From Cristatella mucedo (taxonomy: Eukaryota; Bryozoa; Phylactolaemata; Cristatellidae), in assembly GCA_009760855.2 (NCBI GenBank), contig WPIO01000098.1:1481001-1545000 (forward strand): a stretch of 64,000 nt of DNA, written 5' to 3'. The notes under the pieces are model-generated. The model did not search any database. It had not been told where the DNA came from and saw nothing but the letters and a program-made list of their open reading frames with translations. Positions within the stretch are counted from its first letter, which is position 1; every line of letters starts with the position of its first letter. The position numbers and the translations under genes are program-made. Positions 55,581 to 64,000 of this stretch are shown piece by piece.

Positions 55581-55907
55581 TTAATTCGCCGTACCGCGGA
55601 TCCGCAGATTCGCAGAATGAGTGATTTCACGCCCCTTTCCTCTCGCTATCTTCTCTGTTTCAGCGCTTGGCTCAGACATTGACATTGCGATTTCGGCGCT
55701 TCGCTCAGATGCAACACCGGCAACAGATCTTGGCGACGAACTGAGAGCCCTGCCGGCTAACATATATAACTTAATTCGCTCGACGATTGCTCCAAAGTCT
55801 GTTACCGAGTCAAGCATGTCCATTAACTCTACCTTCTGTTCAAAAAGGAATTCCATGTCTGGAATTGAAATACCATAATTACTAAAGAGAAACATGAAAC
55901 GAGTCAT
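55581..55907 (-). CDS. Divergent 108-residue ORF upstream of MYPT copy C
   Basis: Starts at ATG 55,907 (MTRFMFLFSNYGISIPDM) and ends at TAA 55,581. The first half has a hydrophobic start then a likely helix (EQKVELMDMLDSVTDFGAIV, ERIKLYMLAG). The second half is Ser/Ala/Glu-rich (SSSPRSVAGVASERSAEIAM). The start is chosen because the ATG is also present in copy A. The frame upstream is open to 56,006 but without another ATG. Copies A and B align largely in frame but carry stops and indels. About 100 bp separates it from the E-box/CCAAT pair. No family recognised. May be a first coding exon of a divergent gene, or fortuitous. Confidence 0.4.
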   Translation of the reverse strand: MTRFMFLFSNYGISIPDMEFLFEQKVELMDMLDSVTDFGAIVERIKLYMLAGRALSSSPRSVAGVASERSAEIAMSMSEPSAETEKIARGKGREITHSANLRIRGTAN

Positions 55908-56003
55908 CGCAATCGCTATCGAAAGCGTATGTCGCGGTTGACTTGGGGAAGCCAGCCGCACCGCAACATCCTCCTGTTTACGAGTCCGTAGGTAGTCTTC
56001 CGT

Positions 56004-56024
56004 CACGTGATATCATTTGCCAAT
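56004..56024. promoter_or_regulatory. Candidate bidirectional promoter, copy C
   Basis: E-box CACGTG (56,004-56,009) and CCAAT (56,020-56,024), same layout as copies A and B. Lies 97 bp from the divergent ATG and 427 bp from the MYPT ATG. Confidence 0.45.
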
Positions 56025-56450
56025 GGTATTACGAGGCGACTCAGCCTAACTGCCGTGGGGCATAACTTTAGTCCGCCTCCCCCGACCGAGATGAATTTAT
56101 TTTTTAACTTTACGATGAAAAGACCTTGCGGGCGAAGAGACTTGCGAGCGAGGTGACTTGCGAGTGAGTAAGGAGTTGTTGTCGTAAAGGGTACCTAGTT
56201 TTCGTGCAGGGGCCCTCAGTAGTGCTGTGCTATGGCAACCGTCAAACTGTCTGGCAGCCTTGGGAAACTGTCGCTCGGATTATCTAAGCAAGTATGTAGC
56301 GCCAATCATGCACATTATTTGCTAAAACCTATTAGCTCTTGAAGACGTTGCGTCGGGTTCCCCGGTCTCACCGAGCGATATTGTGACGACAGACGCTTGT
56401 TACTGCGTTCGACGAATTGCTATTGGGCGAGTCAGACGCTTGCTGAAGAG

Positions 56451-56699
56451 ATGGCGGAGGATAAGGAAAAACGGACGTCGGTGAGACTGTACGAAAAACT
56501 GAGGCGTTTGAAGGATTCGGAAACGAAACTAACATCCGCCGAGCTTGTAAAGATGACGCTGAAGAAGGTGCGGTTGAAGCCCGGCGTCTTCTTCGCGGCC
56601 GCCGGCTTGACTGGGGATGCAGCTGAAATACGCGAACTGTCGGAGGAAGGTGAAAATTTGAACACCACCAACGTGGCTGGCTTGACGTCGCTCCACCAG
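56451..56699 (+). CDS. PPP1R12: MYPT-like exon 1, copy C
   Basis: Eighty-three codons, open: MAEDKEKRTSVRLYEKLRRL, then KDSETKLTSAELVKMTLKKV, RLKPG and the first ankyrin repeat, ending LHQ before GTACTG. The ETKL stretch and the Arg-rich helix align with the MYPT1 N-terminus. The PP1 motif is KVRL: the key Phe is replaced by Leu. The Gln and Trp of the MyPhoNE helix are not kept. Exon 2 is not found downstream; the next recognisable exon is 5, with compatible phase. Confidence 0.75.
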
Positions 56700-57119
56700 G
56701 TACTGTTTTTAGGGGGCTGCTCCATTTTCGCTGCTGACCAAGCTCTTTTGGCCCTCTCTTCTTAGGCCCTCTTGTGGCCTCGGTTACGCCTGAGCGCCAG
56801 CGTTTCTGAGTGCTAGTGCGAGTGTTTTGTGCCTGTATACGTATATCGTGAGAACTTGCGTTTAGCCCTCTTGCCATTGTTTACGACGCGATGTCACAAA
56901 CTGCCTCCACCGTCGCCTTGCTGAGCGGTTTTGTGTTCGATAGCCCATCTTTCTGCCGTGCTTCGGTCTGACGTTCTGACAGGCGACTGTGGGCAGTTGC
57001 AGGCAATTTCGAGCCCTTGTAGTGCTGGCGGCACGATCGGCCGTCTGTTTTAGACCCGCACCATGTTAATGCATCGCTGTAACTGGCTGCCTTTAGGTTT
57101 AGGGCATCGCTTTCCAATT
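56700..57119 (+). other. Intron 1 of MYPT copy C
   Basis: Aligns with copies A and B. No exon seen. Confidence 0.55.
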
Positions 57120-57995
57120 TCCAAAGTGACCTCTTGTTAGACGACCACATTAGCTCCACAATCAAGTCTGCCTACTTTTCTATGCATAATATTGGTAAAA
57201 TTTTGACTTTATGGATAAGGATACCACGTCCAAGTTAGTCCATGTATTTGTGCCATCCTGTCTTGACTTCGGTAACTCATTGCTTGCTGGCCTACAAGCA
57301 TGTGCAATCAGAGGATTACAGGTGATGCAAGACTCCCCTGCTAGGCTTATCTGTCGTGAGCATCGCTGTTTTATCATTACAACACTTATCGCCGACCTGC
57401 AATGGCTCCCAGTCATGCAACAGATCGACTTGAAGATTTTGTTACTCACTTTTAGTACACTTTAGTCTTCGGCACCAACCTATCTCTCATATCTACTCCC
57501 CACCAGGCCAAGCATCGTACCACCAGCTTTTCGGATTTCAACCGTTTAACCAATACCTCATACAAACCGCAAATCCTTTGGAGAACGTGCATTTAGTTCG
57601 TATGCTCCCAAAGCCTGGAACTCACTCCCGACTGGCGTCACAACATCTTCAGACTTGACTGCATTCAAAAGAACTTCAAAAAAGTCTATTTAGGACAGCA
57701 TTGAGATGGATTCATCCGTAATCAATGAATTATACTATGGACGAATCACAGGGACTATGTCAATGCTGTCCTTGATGTGCTTATGCGTGCTGACACTGTG
57801 CATGATGCCACAAACCACATTTGCATGCTGACCCTGTGCTTGTCACCCCTAACCATGTTATTCATTTCGTTTATGGAGCGCAATGGAATCACTTTTCCCT
57901 TTTCAGCAAATTTAAAGTGCCTAGAAAGGGGCTCACTGTTCTGAGGGCACTTTATTGTGTTCGTTTTTGTTATTATCATCATTATTATTATATTC
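57120..57995 (+). mobile_element. LINE-A copy, same insertion as 11,025-11,865
   Basis: LLDDHISSTIKSAYF start, MDKDTTSKLVHVFV, then LQVMQDSPARLICREHRCF and WLPVMQQIDLKIL, then the 3' UTR. Carries an inverted-duplication lesion at 57,692-57,772 not seen in copy A. Confidence 0.75.
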
Positions 57996-57999
57996 ATTC

Positions 58000-59013
58000 G
58001 TGGTCACTCGTGTTGATACTCGCATTAATCTGGTATTCGATTTGCATGCAGAAGCCATCGACCAAATCTCATCCACATGTACATCGATTACAGCAGGCCA
58101 GCCAGCCAGCTAACCACCCAGCTTGCCAGCAGCCTAGTGGCTACGACCACTGCAGAGATTTGCAAATTTGACTAGCCATTGGCACGGCGAGTGGCTGGCT
58201 TGGGTGGTGCTGCCTAAGCATAGCTCCCTCAGCTAAACCGGGTTAGCAGATACTTTCTCACATCAAAGACCATTAGGGATTTTTAGGCAATGGTGCCACG
58301 GTTGAAGGACCAGAGCATATGACCGATATTGTAGTAGGACTGAGCTTGGACGGCTTCATGCGGATTTGTAATAACGAGTGCTGGCATTACATTGTCCATG
58401 GCATTTAGTCACGGTATGTAGTTGCGGAACAGGCCGGGAATCGCTGGGAAACTTTCCTGCTCGACTCGACCCCTCTTGATTGCTCTTGTGGATGCAAGTG
58501 GTGGCGATTTCTCGGCATTTCCGGTGTACCACAACTTCTGCAACTGCTAGCCCCCATGTGGTAACTGACACCCACCCAACCCCAGCCCATCCCACCCAAC
58601 ACCTTTACTCAGGTATACGGTGAACCGGGCATACAGCCAGTGCCTGACAGCAGACTAGGTCGAGCAGAAGCTAAGCCACACCTGGCATGTCTGGATGCAT
58701 CCAGCAGATTGTGCATTAGCATGAAGGAAGTCAGTCGCCCTGACCAGGCTGGTGATGCCGACCTACTGGATGCACAGGTTACAAGTTATTAATATGCTCG
58801 TTGATGGTAATTAGCTCTATAAATCTAGCATCTATAAATAGCATATACAAATATCATTGTGCAGGCCTTCGCTAGCACGATTGCATGCATTTCTAATCAC
58901 AGCAGCAGCAAGTTGGCCCGCCCCCCCCGGCCGACGGCTTTACCCAACTATGTCCCTGTCCATAAATGGTTAGAATCACATCCTACCCGGCACGGCAGCC
59001 TGCCCTAATTCTC

Positions 59014-59015
<2 letters not shown>
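58000..59015 (+). other. Intron 1 of MYPT copy C, second part
   Basis: Aligns with 11,880-12,350 (A) and 40,500-40,985 (B), then unique sequence. No exon seen. Confidence 0.5.
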
Positions 59016-59048
<33 letters not shown>

Positions 59049-59053
59049 TCATT

Positions 59054-59103
<50 letters not shown>

Positions 59104-59183
59104 AGCTCTCTCTCTCTCTCTCTCTCTCTCTCTACAGCTCTCTCTCTCTCTCTCTACCGCTCTCTCTCTCTCTCTCTCAATCT

Positions 59184-59223
<40 letters not shown>

Positions 59224-59250
59224 CTCTCTCTAGCCCTCTCTCTCCTTTCT
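59016..59250. repeat. CT/GA microsatellite
   Basis: Several CT blocks interrupted by CCCTCTCATTC, TACAG, TACCG and AATCTAG. Matches the CT block of copy B intron 1. Confidence 0.95.
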
Positions 59251-59639
59251 CACAACCTCCCTCCCTCCTTTTCCCTCCTTTAATTATTGTTTTCGTAATC
59301 CTTACTTTGGCGGCATGCCTCCACCGGCTATCGAAGATTTCCTGCATGTTGCAGTAGGCGGCGACATGAAACCACCCAACACCGTCTGATGCAGGCTGCT
59401 CCTTGAACACTTCTCTTGCTCCCAACCGAACAGCACTGCAACCTGCAAGACCAATAGCCTGTATGTTTCAGAGCTTAGCATGCTCCCTCTTTGGCAGTTG
59501 CGAGTTGCATCGGCCGTGCTTGTTCCACAGCTCCCAGAGGCCTATGGTTAACCACTGACAATAAACTAGCCAGGTCTACTAAGCGCAAGCATTGAAAAAG
59601 CATACAACAGATTAAGACTGACTGTCCATCGACAGGCGT
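59251..59639 (+). other. Intron 1 of MYPT copy C, third part
   Basis: Aligns with 41,165-41,400 of B and, inverted, with 18,170-18,380. No exon seen. Confidence 0.55.
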
Positions 59640-61765
59640 ATGCAGATTGTTGTATGTCGTACCAATCGATCCTAACAACGGCGAAGTCTTGCTTGTATAA
59701 AAACGTTGTTGGATCACAGATGCACGATCCAAAAATGCTGATGTCGACGATAAACCGTCTCCTCGGTTGCTCCCAGTTGAGTTCCTTACTTGATAATCCT
59801 TGTGATGATCCAACCGATCACTTCTCTCGATTGTTTGTGCAGAAGCTAGGAAAGATTAGGGAGTTCATCCCTGAGATGATGACATGCCCCTAGAATGCTG
59901 TTTCCCGATTCCTGGCTGCACCTCAATGTCTACATTTAAGCAGGTCACTAGTGATCTAGATCTGAAGTTTGTATCCCAATCAAAGAAAACAACTACTCTG
60001 GACCCGATTTAAACTTTCCTGCTCCTACGTTAAATTGATCTGCTGCTGCCATGCATAACTAACATCATTAATGTCATTAGCTTCAGGTCATGTCCCAGCA
60101 CCTTTAGAAGAAGCTGTAGTCAGGCCACTTCTGAAGAAAGTGACGCCAGACCAAGAGAAGTTAGGCAGCTACCACCCAGTCTCCCTTCTACCATTCCTAT
60201 CAAAGACACTGGAACGGGTCGTGACGGACCAGCTGAAATCATATATTGAAACTTCAAACCTTGCTAGTAAGTTCTAGTCTGTCTTTAGAGCTAATCGCTG
60301 CACAGAGTCAGCATTGCCTAGGGTATGCAACGACCTGCATAGCAATGCAGACGTGGGTATCTCTGATGATGAGATCTGTGCTTGTTTAGCTCGATCTTTC
60401 GGCAGCATTTGATACTACCGATCGCAAAGTGCTTCTAGAGCGCCTCTCATCTCGCCTGGGCATCACTGGCACAGCTCGGCAAATGTTCACGTCCCATCTC
60501 AGTGGGAGACTCCAGAGTATTGACATGAATGGACAAAGATCATCCGAGGTACCTCTGAAATATGGGGTACCTCAGGGCTCCGTGCTACGCCCGGTTCTTT
60601 TCACGGTTTATACTCTCCCTCTTGCTGATGTGATTGCCAACACAATCTAGGCTTTCACTTCTATGCAGATGACTCTCAGTTGTACCTCTGCTTTGATCCC
60701 TCCCAGCCTTCGAAATGCTCGAATTCTCAACTCACTCGCTGCATGTATTGGAGACGTCCGCCCATGGATGCCACAAATATTCTAAAGCTAAACGATGATA
60801 AAATTCACTTAGTAGTTATAGGCAAACCCAGTGTGATTCAGAAATTGGAAAGACTTACGTTAAAAACTGACTCTGGCAGCATATCTCTAGTTGAATCGGC
60901 TCGAAATCTAGGTGTCAAGTTCAAAAGTGACCTCTCCTTAGACGACCACATCAGCTCCACAGTCAGATCTGCCTACTTTCAGCTACATAGCATTAGTAAA
61001 ATTCGGGATTGTTTAGATCCTGACACCACGTCTAAGTTGTATGTCCATGCATTCGTGACATCCGGTCTTGACTTCTGTTACTCAATGCTTACTGGCCTAC
61101 CGGCAAGTGGAATCAGGCGATTGCAGCTGGTGCAAAACTCCGTAGCTAGGCTTGTCTGTCGTTATTGTCGCAGTTGCCACGTCACACCACTTCTCGCCGA
61201 CCTGCAATGGCTCCCAGTCAAGCAACGTATCGACTTCGAGGCTTTGTCGCTTGCTTTTAGGTCACTTTTTTTGGTTTTTTTCTTAGGTTCCAGCCTATCT
61301 CTCAGATCTACTCCCTCACCAGGCCACGCATCGTACCACCTGTTTTTTGGAATCCAACAGCATACCAATACCTTGCACAAACCTCAAATCCTTTGAAGAC
61401 GGTGCATTTAGCACGTATGCTCCCAAAGTCTGGAGCTCACTCCCGACTTGCGTCAGAACTTCCCCAGACTTGACCACATTTAAAAAGAACTTAAAAAGAC
61501 ACCTATTTAGGACAGCCTTTAGTGGGTCCCTGTGATTCGTTTTTGATGTGGTCAGGCGTGCTGACGCTGTGCATGCTGCCAATAACCACAATTGCATGCT
61601 GACCCTGTGCATGTCACCCATAACCACGTTATTCATGTTGTTCATCAAGCATGATATTACTCACTCTTCAATTTTGTTTCCCTTTGCACCAAATGTAAAG
61701 TGGTGAGAGTTCTCTGAGGGCACTTTATCAAGTGCATTATTGTTATCTGTTATTATTATTATTGC
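59640..61765 (+). mobile_element. LINE-A, most complete copy in the window (decayed ORF2)
   Basis: Holds the central and C-terminal parts of an L2/CR1-like ORF2. In order: a pre-RT segment (LMSTINRLLGCSQLSSLL), RT entry VVRPLLKKVTPDQEKLGSY, HPVSLLPFLSKTLERVV, then after stops and frameshifts YGVPQGSVLRPVLFTVY, the catalytic FYADDSQLYLCFDPSQPS, NLGVKFKSDLSLDDHISS, LQLVQNSVARLVCRYCR and WLPVKQRIDFEALSL, ending KRHLFRTAFSGSL. The 3' UTR ends with the GCACTTTATCAAGTGC hairpin (61,720-61,735) and an ATT tail. The endonuclease is missing. Copy B and the inverted fragment lack this insertion. Confidence 0.85.
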
Positions 61766-62796
61766 TGACACCGCCGTCATATAGTTTCAAGAGTGCATCT
61801 CGGTCGCACTATGTTAGCAGCTAGTTATGGAAGCGATCGATCGAGCAAAGTGGTAGCTTCTGTTCGAAATCTCAGTAGCTCTTGAAGACAGTGGCAAAAA
61901 TGGCTTGACAACCACCGACCGGCTGCATTGGCAGCAGACAACTTTCTTAATGCCATCCAGTCATCGAGGAAGCTCTTCTCCGAGCCTAGTTTTGCTGCTT
62001 CCACCGTCGGGTGATTTGAGCCATCCCAGACGGGAGCACTGGTACAATTCTGGAAGCCCATTTACTGGTGAGCTGACCAATCCCGTCTGGCGATGCCAGA
62101 GTGCCATTTCACCGTTGTGCTGTGGCAGCTCTGAAGTAGCATATCAGGTTGCCGCCTCTAACAGTGTGTCTCAAACTTGTGGTAGTACAGAAATTTGACT
62201 AGTTCTTGCTGACCGACGGCTGTCAATGAGTTCGCATACCAACCGTTCCGAGGAAATGACTGTCATGGCTGCTCAACGTGAAGAGGAAAGACTCCCCAGT
62301 ACCCTGTTGCTTTCGTCAGAGGCTTGCTGACAGACTAGCTGAGACAAACTGGATTTGCATGGAGACACGTGGTTTGTAAGTGTTTTTGGATTCCAACATA
62401 GAGTGACTGTGTGGGTCGTCTGACGTTGTGACTGACCGCTTGGAGGAAGATGCTGCTGCTGCTGCTGTGTTTGATGTGTACGTGCTTTCTGCCTGAACAC
62501 GTAGCTCTATTTCCATGACGAAAATCGTGAGTGAGCTTGCATAAATTCCTGTCATGCACATGTGCTCTAGCTTGCACTTCGGCTTCTAAAATATTCGCAC
62601 ACCACCCGACGCACAGGTCCCCATGCTCCTGCTCAGGCATGCAGCTCTGCTATTTTCACTCATAACATAGCTCAATCGAAACTGAAAGAAAAATTTACAA
62701 ACAGTGCTGGCACTGCCAGGATTTGTCTGGGGGGGCAGACTCCTTCTAAGACCTCGCCTAAATAATTAGTTGATGGCGGGCAGGTACCTACTGTAT
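61766..62796 (+). other. MYPT copy C intron joined across deletions
   Basis: 61,780-62,160 aligns with 41,400-41,790 of B. 62,190-62,640 aligns with 43,110-43,565 of B, stopping just before where exon 3 should begin. 62,650-62,790 aligns with copy A near 13,100. Exons 2, 3 and 4 are therefore missing. Confidence 0.6.
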
Positions 62797-63130
62797 GTCA
62801 TGTAATGCATCTCCGTCTGTAACTCCAGAAAGTCATAAAGACCATGTGGGTGTTACGCAGGAGAGTTTTGTATAGTGCAATCACAGCCTAAGCGGCTTTT
62901 GGTACGCATTTGGTAGCCAACAGACTTCGTCTCACGCAACAAAGAGAAAGTGAGAAGCATAGCCGAGTCAGGAGAGCAGTTGAGGTAGTGAGTAGCATAG
63001 AACTAGCAGCTCAGGACTGCTGAAACCGATGTGCCATAGTCGGCAGTAGGAGAGTAGTTGTCGTTGCGTAAGAATTGTGGAAGCGAGTTCAACAGTCTAG
63101 TACCTGCAGAGTTAAAGCTTCTGTCGCCGG
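62797..63130 (-). mobile_element. LINE-B copy in copy C intron
   Basis: The - strand encodes GTRLLNSLPQFLRNDNYSPT, then ADYGTSVSAVLSC. Tail GTAATGCATCTCCGTCTGTA at the left end. Followed by intron sequence aligned with 49,190 of B. Confidence 0.7.
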
Positions 63131-63465
63131 AAGAAAACCACATCTCTTTATGGGCACAACTTATCATGCTACAAAGGAAGACTGTCAATTTCTTAGCGAG
63201 TGCTCTGCAGCCTGGCTCAGTCCCCCAGCACAGCACCGGAATCCCCTAGTTTGTGCTGTGTCTTTACCTTGTTATAGCATTTTTGTGCATAAGTGGCCAC
63301 TCAGCTGCCTTCATCATTGCACTTTTCATTTCACCTAGCTTGTTGTCATGCCATGCGCCATGCCTGTTGCCATGCCTACAGGCTTGCTGCTGCTGCTGCT
63401 CCGGCAGCTGCTTGGTCGTCGGTGTTGAGTGGCCGCTGACAAGATTTCCACCTGCCTCTCTGTAG
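63131..63465 (+). other. MYPT copy C intron before exon 5
   Basis: Aligns with 49,190-49,528 of copy B. No exon seen. Confidence 0.6.
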
Positions 63466-63615
63466 CTCTATGAAGAAGTTCGCCTCAAGAACGCGACACT
63501 CAGGAAATGCATGGTCGAGCTTGAGCAGAACTTTGCCAGAGCTTGTGCTGAAATTGAAATGTCAGGAAGGCAGAAAAACGAAAACCGAGCCGCTCACTCG
63601 GGCCTGGAGAGAAAG
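63466..63615 (+). CDS. PPP1R12: MYPT-like coiled-coil exon 5, copy C
   Basis: Fifty open codons from LYEEVRLKNATLRKCMVELE to NRAAHSGLERK between CTCTGTAG and GTGAGC, phase 0 both ends. Aligns with copy B without gaps. Spliced after exon 1 it would give a short protein with an altered PP1 motif, one ankyrin repeat and a coiled coil. The remaining exons lie outside the window. Confidence 0.8.
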
Positions 63616-64000
63616 GTGAGCACATCCTGCTCCTCCTCACTGCCTTCTGTCCTGCTCACTGCCGGTGGGGGTTGAGAAGTCTTCAGAGAACGTGATGGGC
63701 CAGAGGACAGTCGTTGCGAGCCTCGGTCTTGTCGCAGCTGCCATGCTTTGCACTGCCAAGAAATTATGCCAGTCGCGGAAGGTGCTTGCAGCAGCTACCA
63801 AGTAGGTCCGTTGTGGAAGCCCCCCTCCCTCCCCATCCACTTCTTTGCAGCAGTGCATCCAGTGAACTGCCGGCTCGGAACCGCTTCCTATCACTGCTCT
63901 TGTCGCCGCGTGCGCCTGCAGACCACTGTGAGTGGGTGCGTGTGTGGGAGAGAGAGTTTTGTAGCCAGTCTAGCTTCGAGTTTCCATTGTTGCTATGCCG
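63616..64000 (+). other. Copy C intron, near-identical to 13,322-13,700
   Basis: Very few differences from copy A over 380 bp, marking A and C as the most recent duplicates. Confidence 0.75.

Overview
The window is nuclear DNA of a eukaryote, most likely an early-branching metazoan such as a sponge (the phylum is inference). It has no operons and no long continuous genes. It has short exons with GT/AG borders, large introns, many truncated LINEs and tRNA-derived SINEs, and long GA/CT and GT/CA microsatellites. The only cellular gene I recognise with confidence is a relative of PPP1R12/MYPT, the targeting subunit of myosin phosphatase. It is present as three head-to-tail copies on the + strand: A (~7.7-16.1 kb), B (~39.0-52.3 kb) and C (~55.1 kb to beyond the right edge).

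Copy B is the only one with all recognisable parts. Its seven exons have compatible phases: a start with a PP1-binding RVRF motif, ankyrin repeats 1-3, a small linker, two coiled-coil exons and a C-terminal leucine-zipper exon. Spliced together they predict about 265 residues, far shorter than the roughly 1000-residue MYPT1, with no central regulatory region. Copy A has a 1-nt deletion in exon 1, has lost exons 2-4, and keeps only a stop-containing stub of exon 5, but its last two coiled-coil/zipper exons are intact. Copy C has an intact exon 1 and exon 5; exons 2-4 are missing and the gene runs off the window. A second, tandem leucine-zipper terminal exon lies upstream of the real one in A and B and is broken in both. 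Inverted and reordered pieces of the same gene (intron 1 and the first 18 nt of exon 2) lie at 16.8-18.7 kb.

Upstream of each copy, a conserved E-box plus CCAAT box separates MYPT exon 1 from a divergent ORF on the - strand. That ORF is open in C (108 codons) and broken, but alignable largely in the same frame, in A and B.

The AT-rich stretches (1-5.2, 6.9-7.7, ~26.4-27.4, 37.8-38.5 and 52.9-54.9 kb) are mostly decayed pieces of Maverick/Polinton-type virus-like elements. They include a packaging-ATPase-like relic, several unidentified relic frames, a fiber-like relic and three relics of a DDE integrase. The integrase pieces near 7.3 and 53.3 kb share an in-frame stop and were duplicated after decay.

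The rest is mainly two L2/CR1-like LINE families (here LINE-A and LINE-B), two SINE families, minisatellites, a CCCTAAA-type interstitial telomere-like tract and unique DNA without recognisable exons. LINE insertions present in some copies and absent at the matching site in others give an order of events: B split first, then one LINE inserted, then A and C separated.
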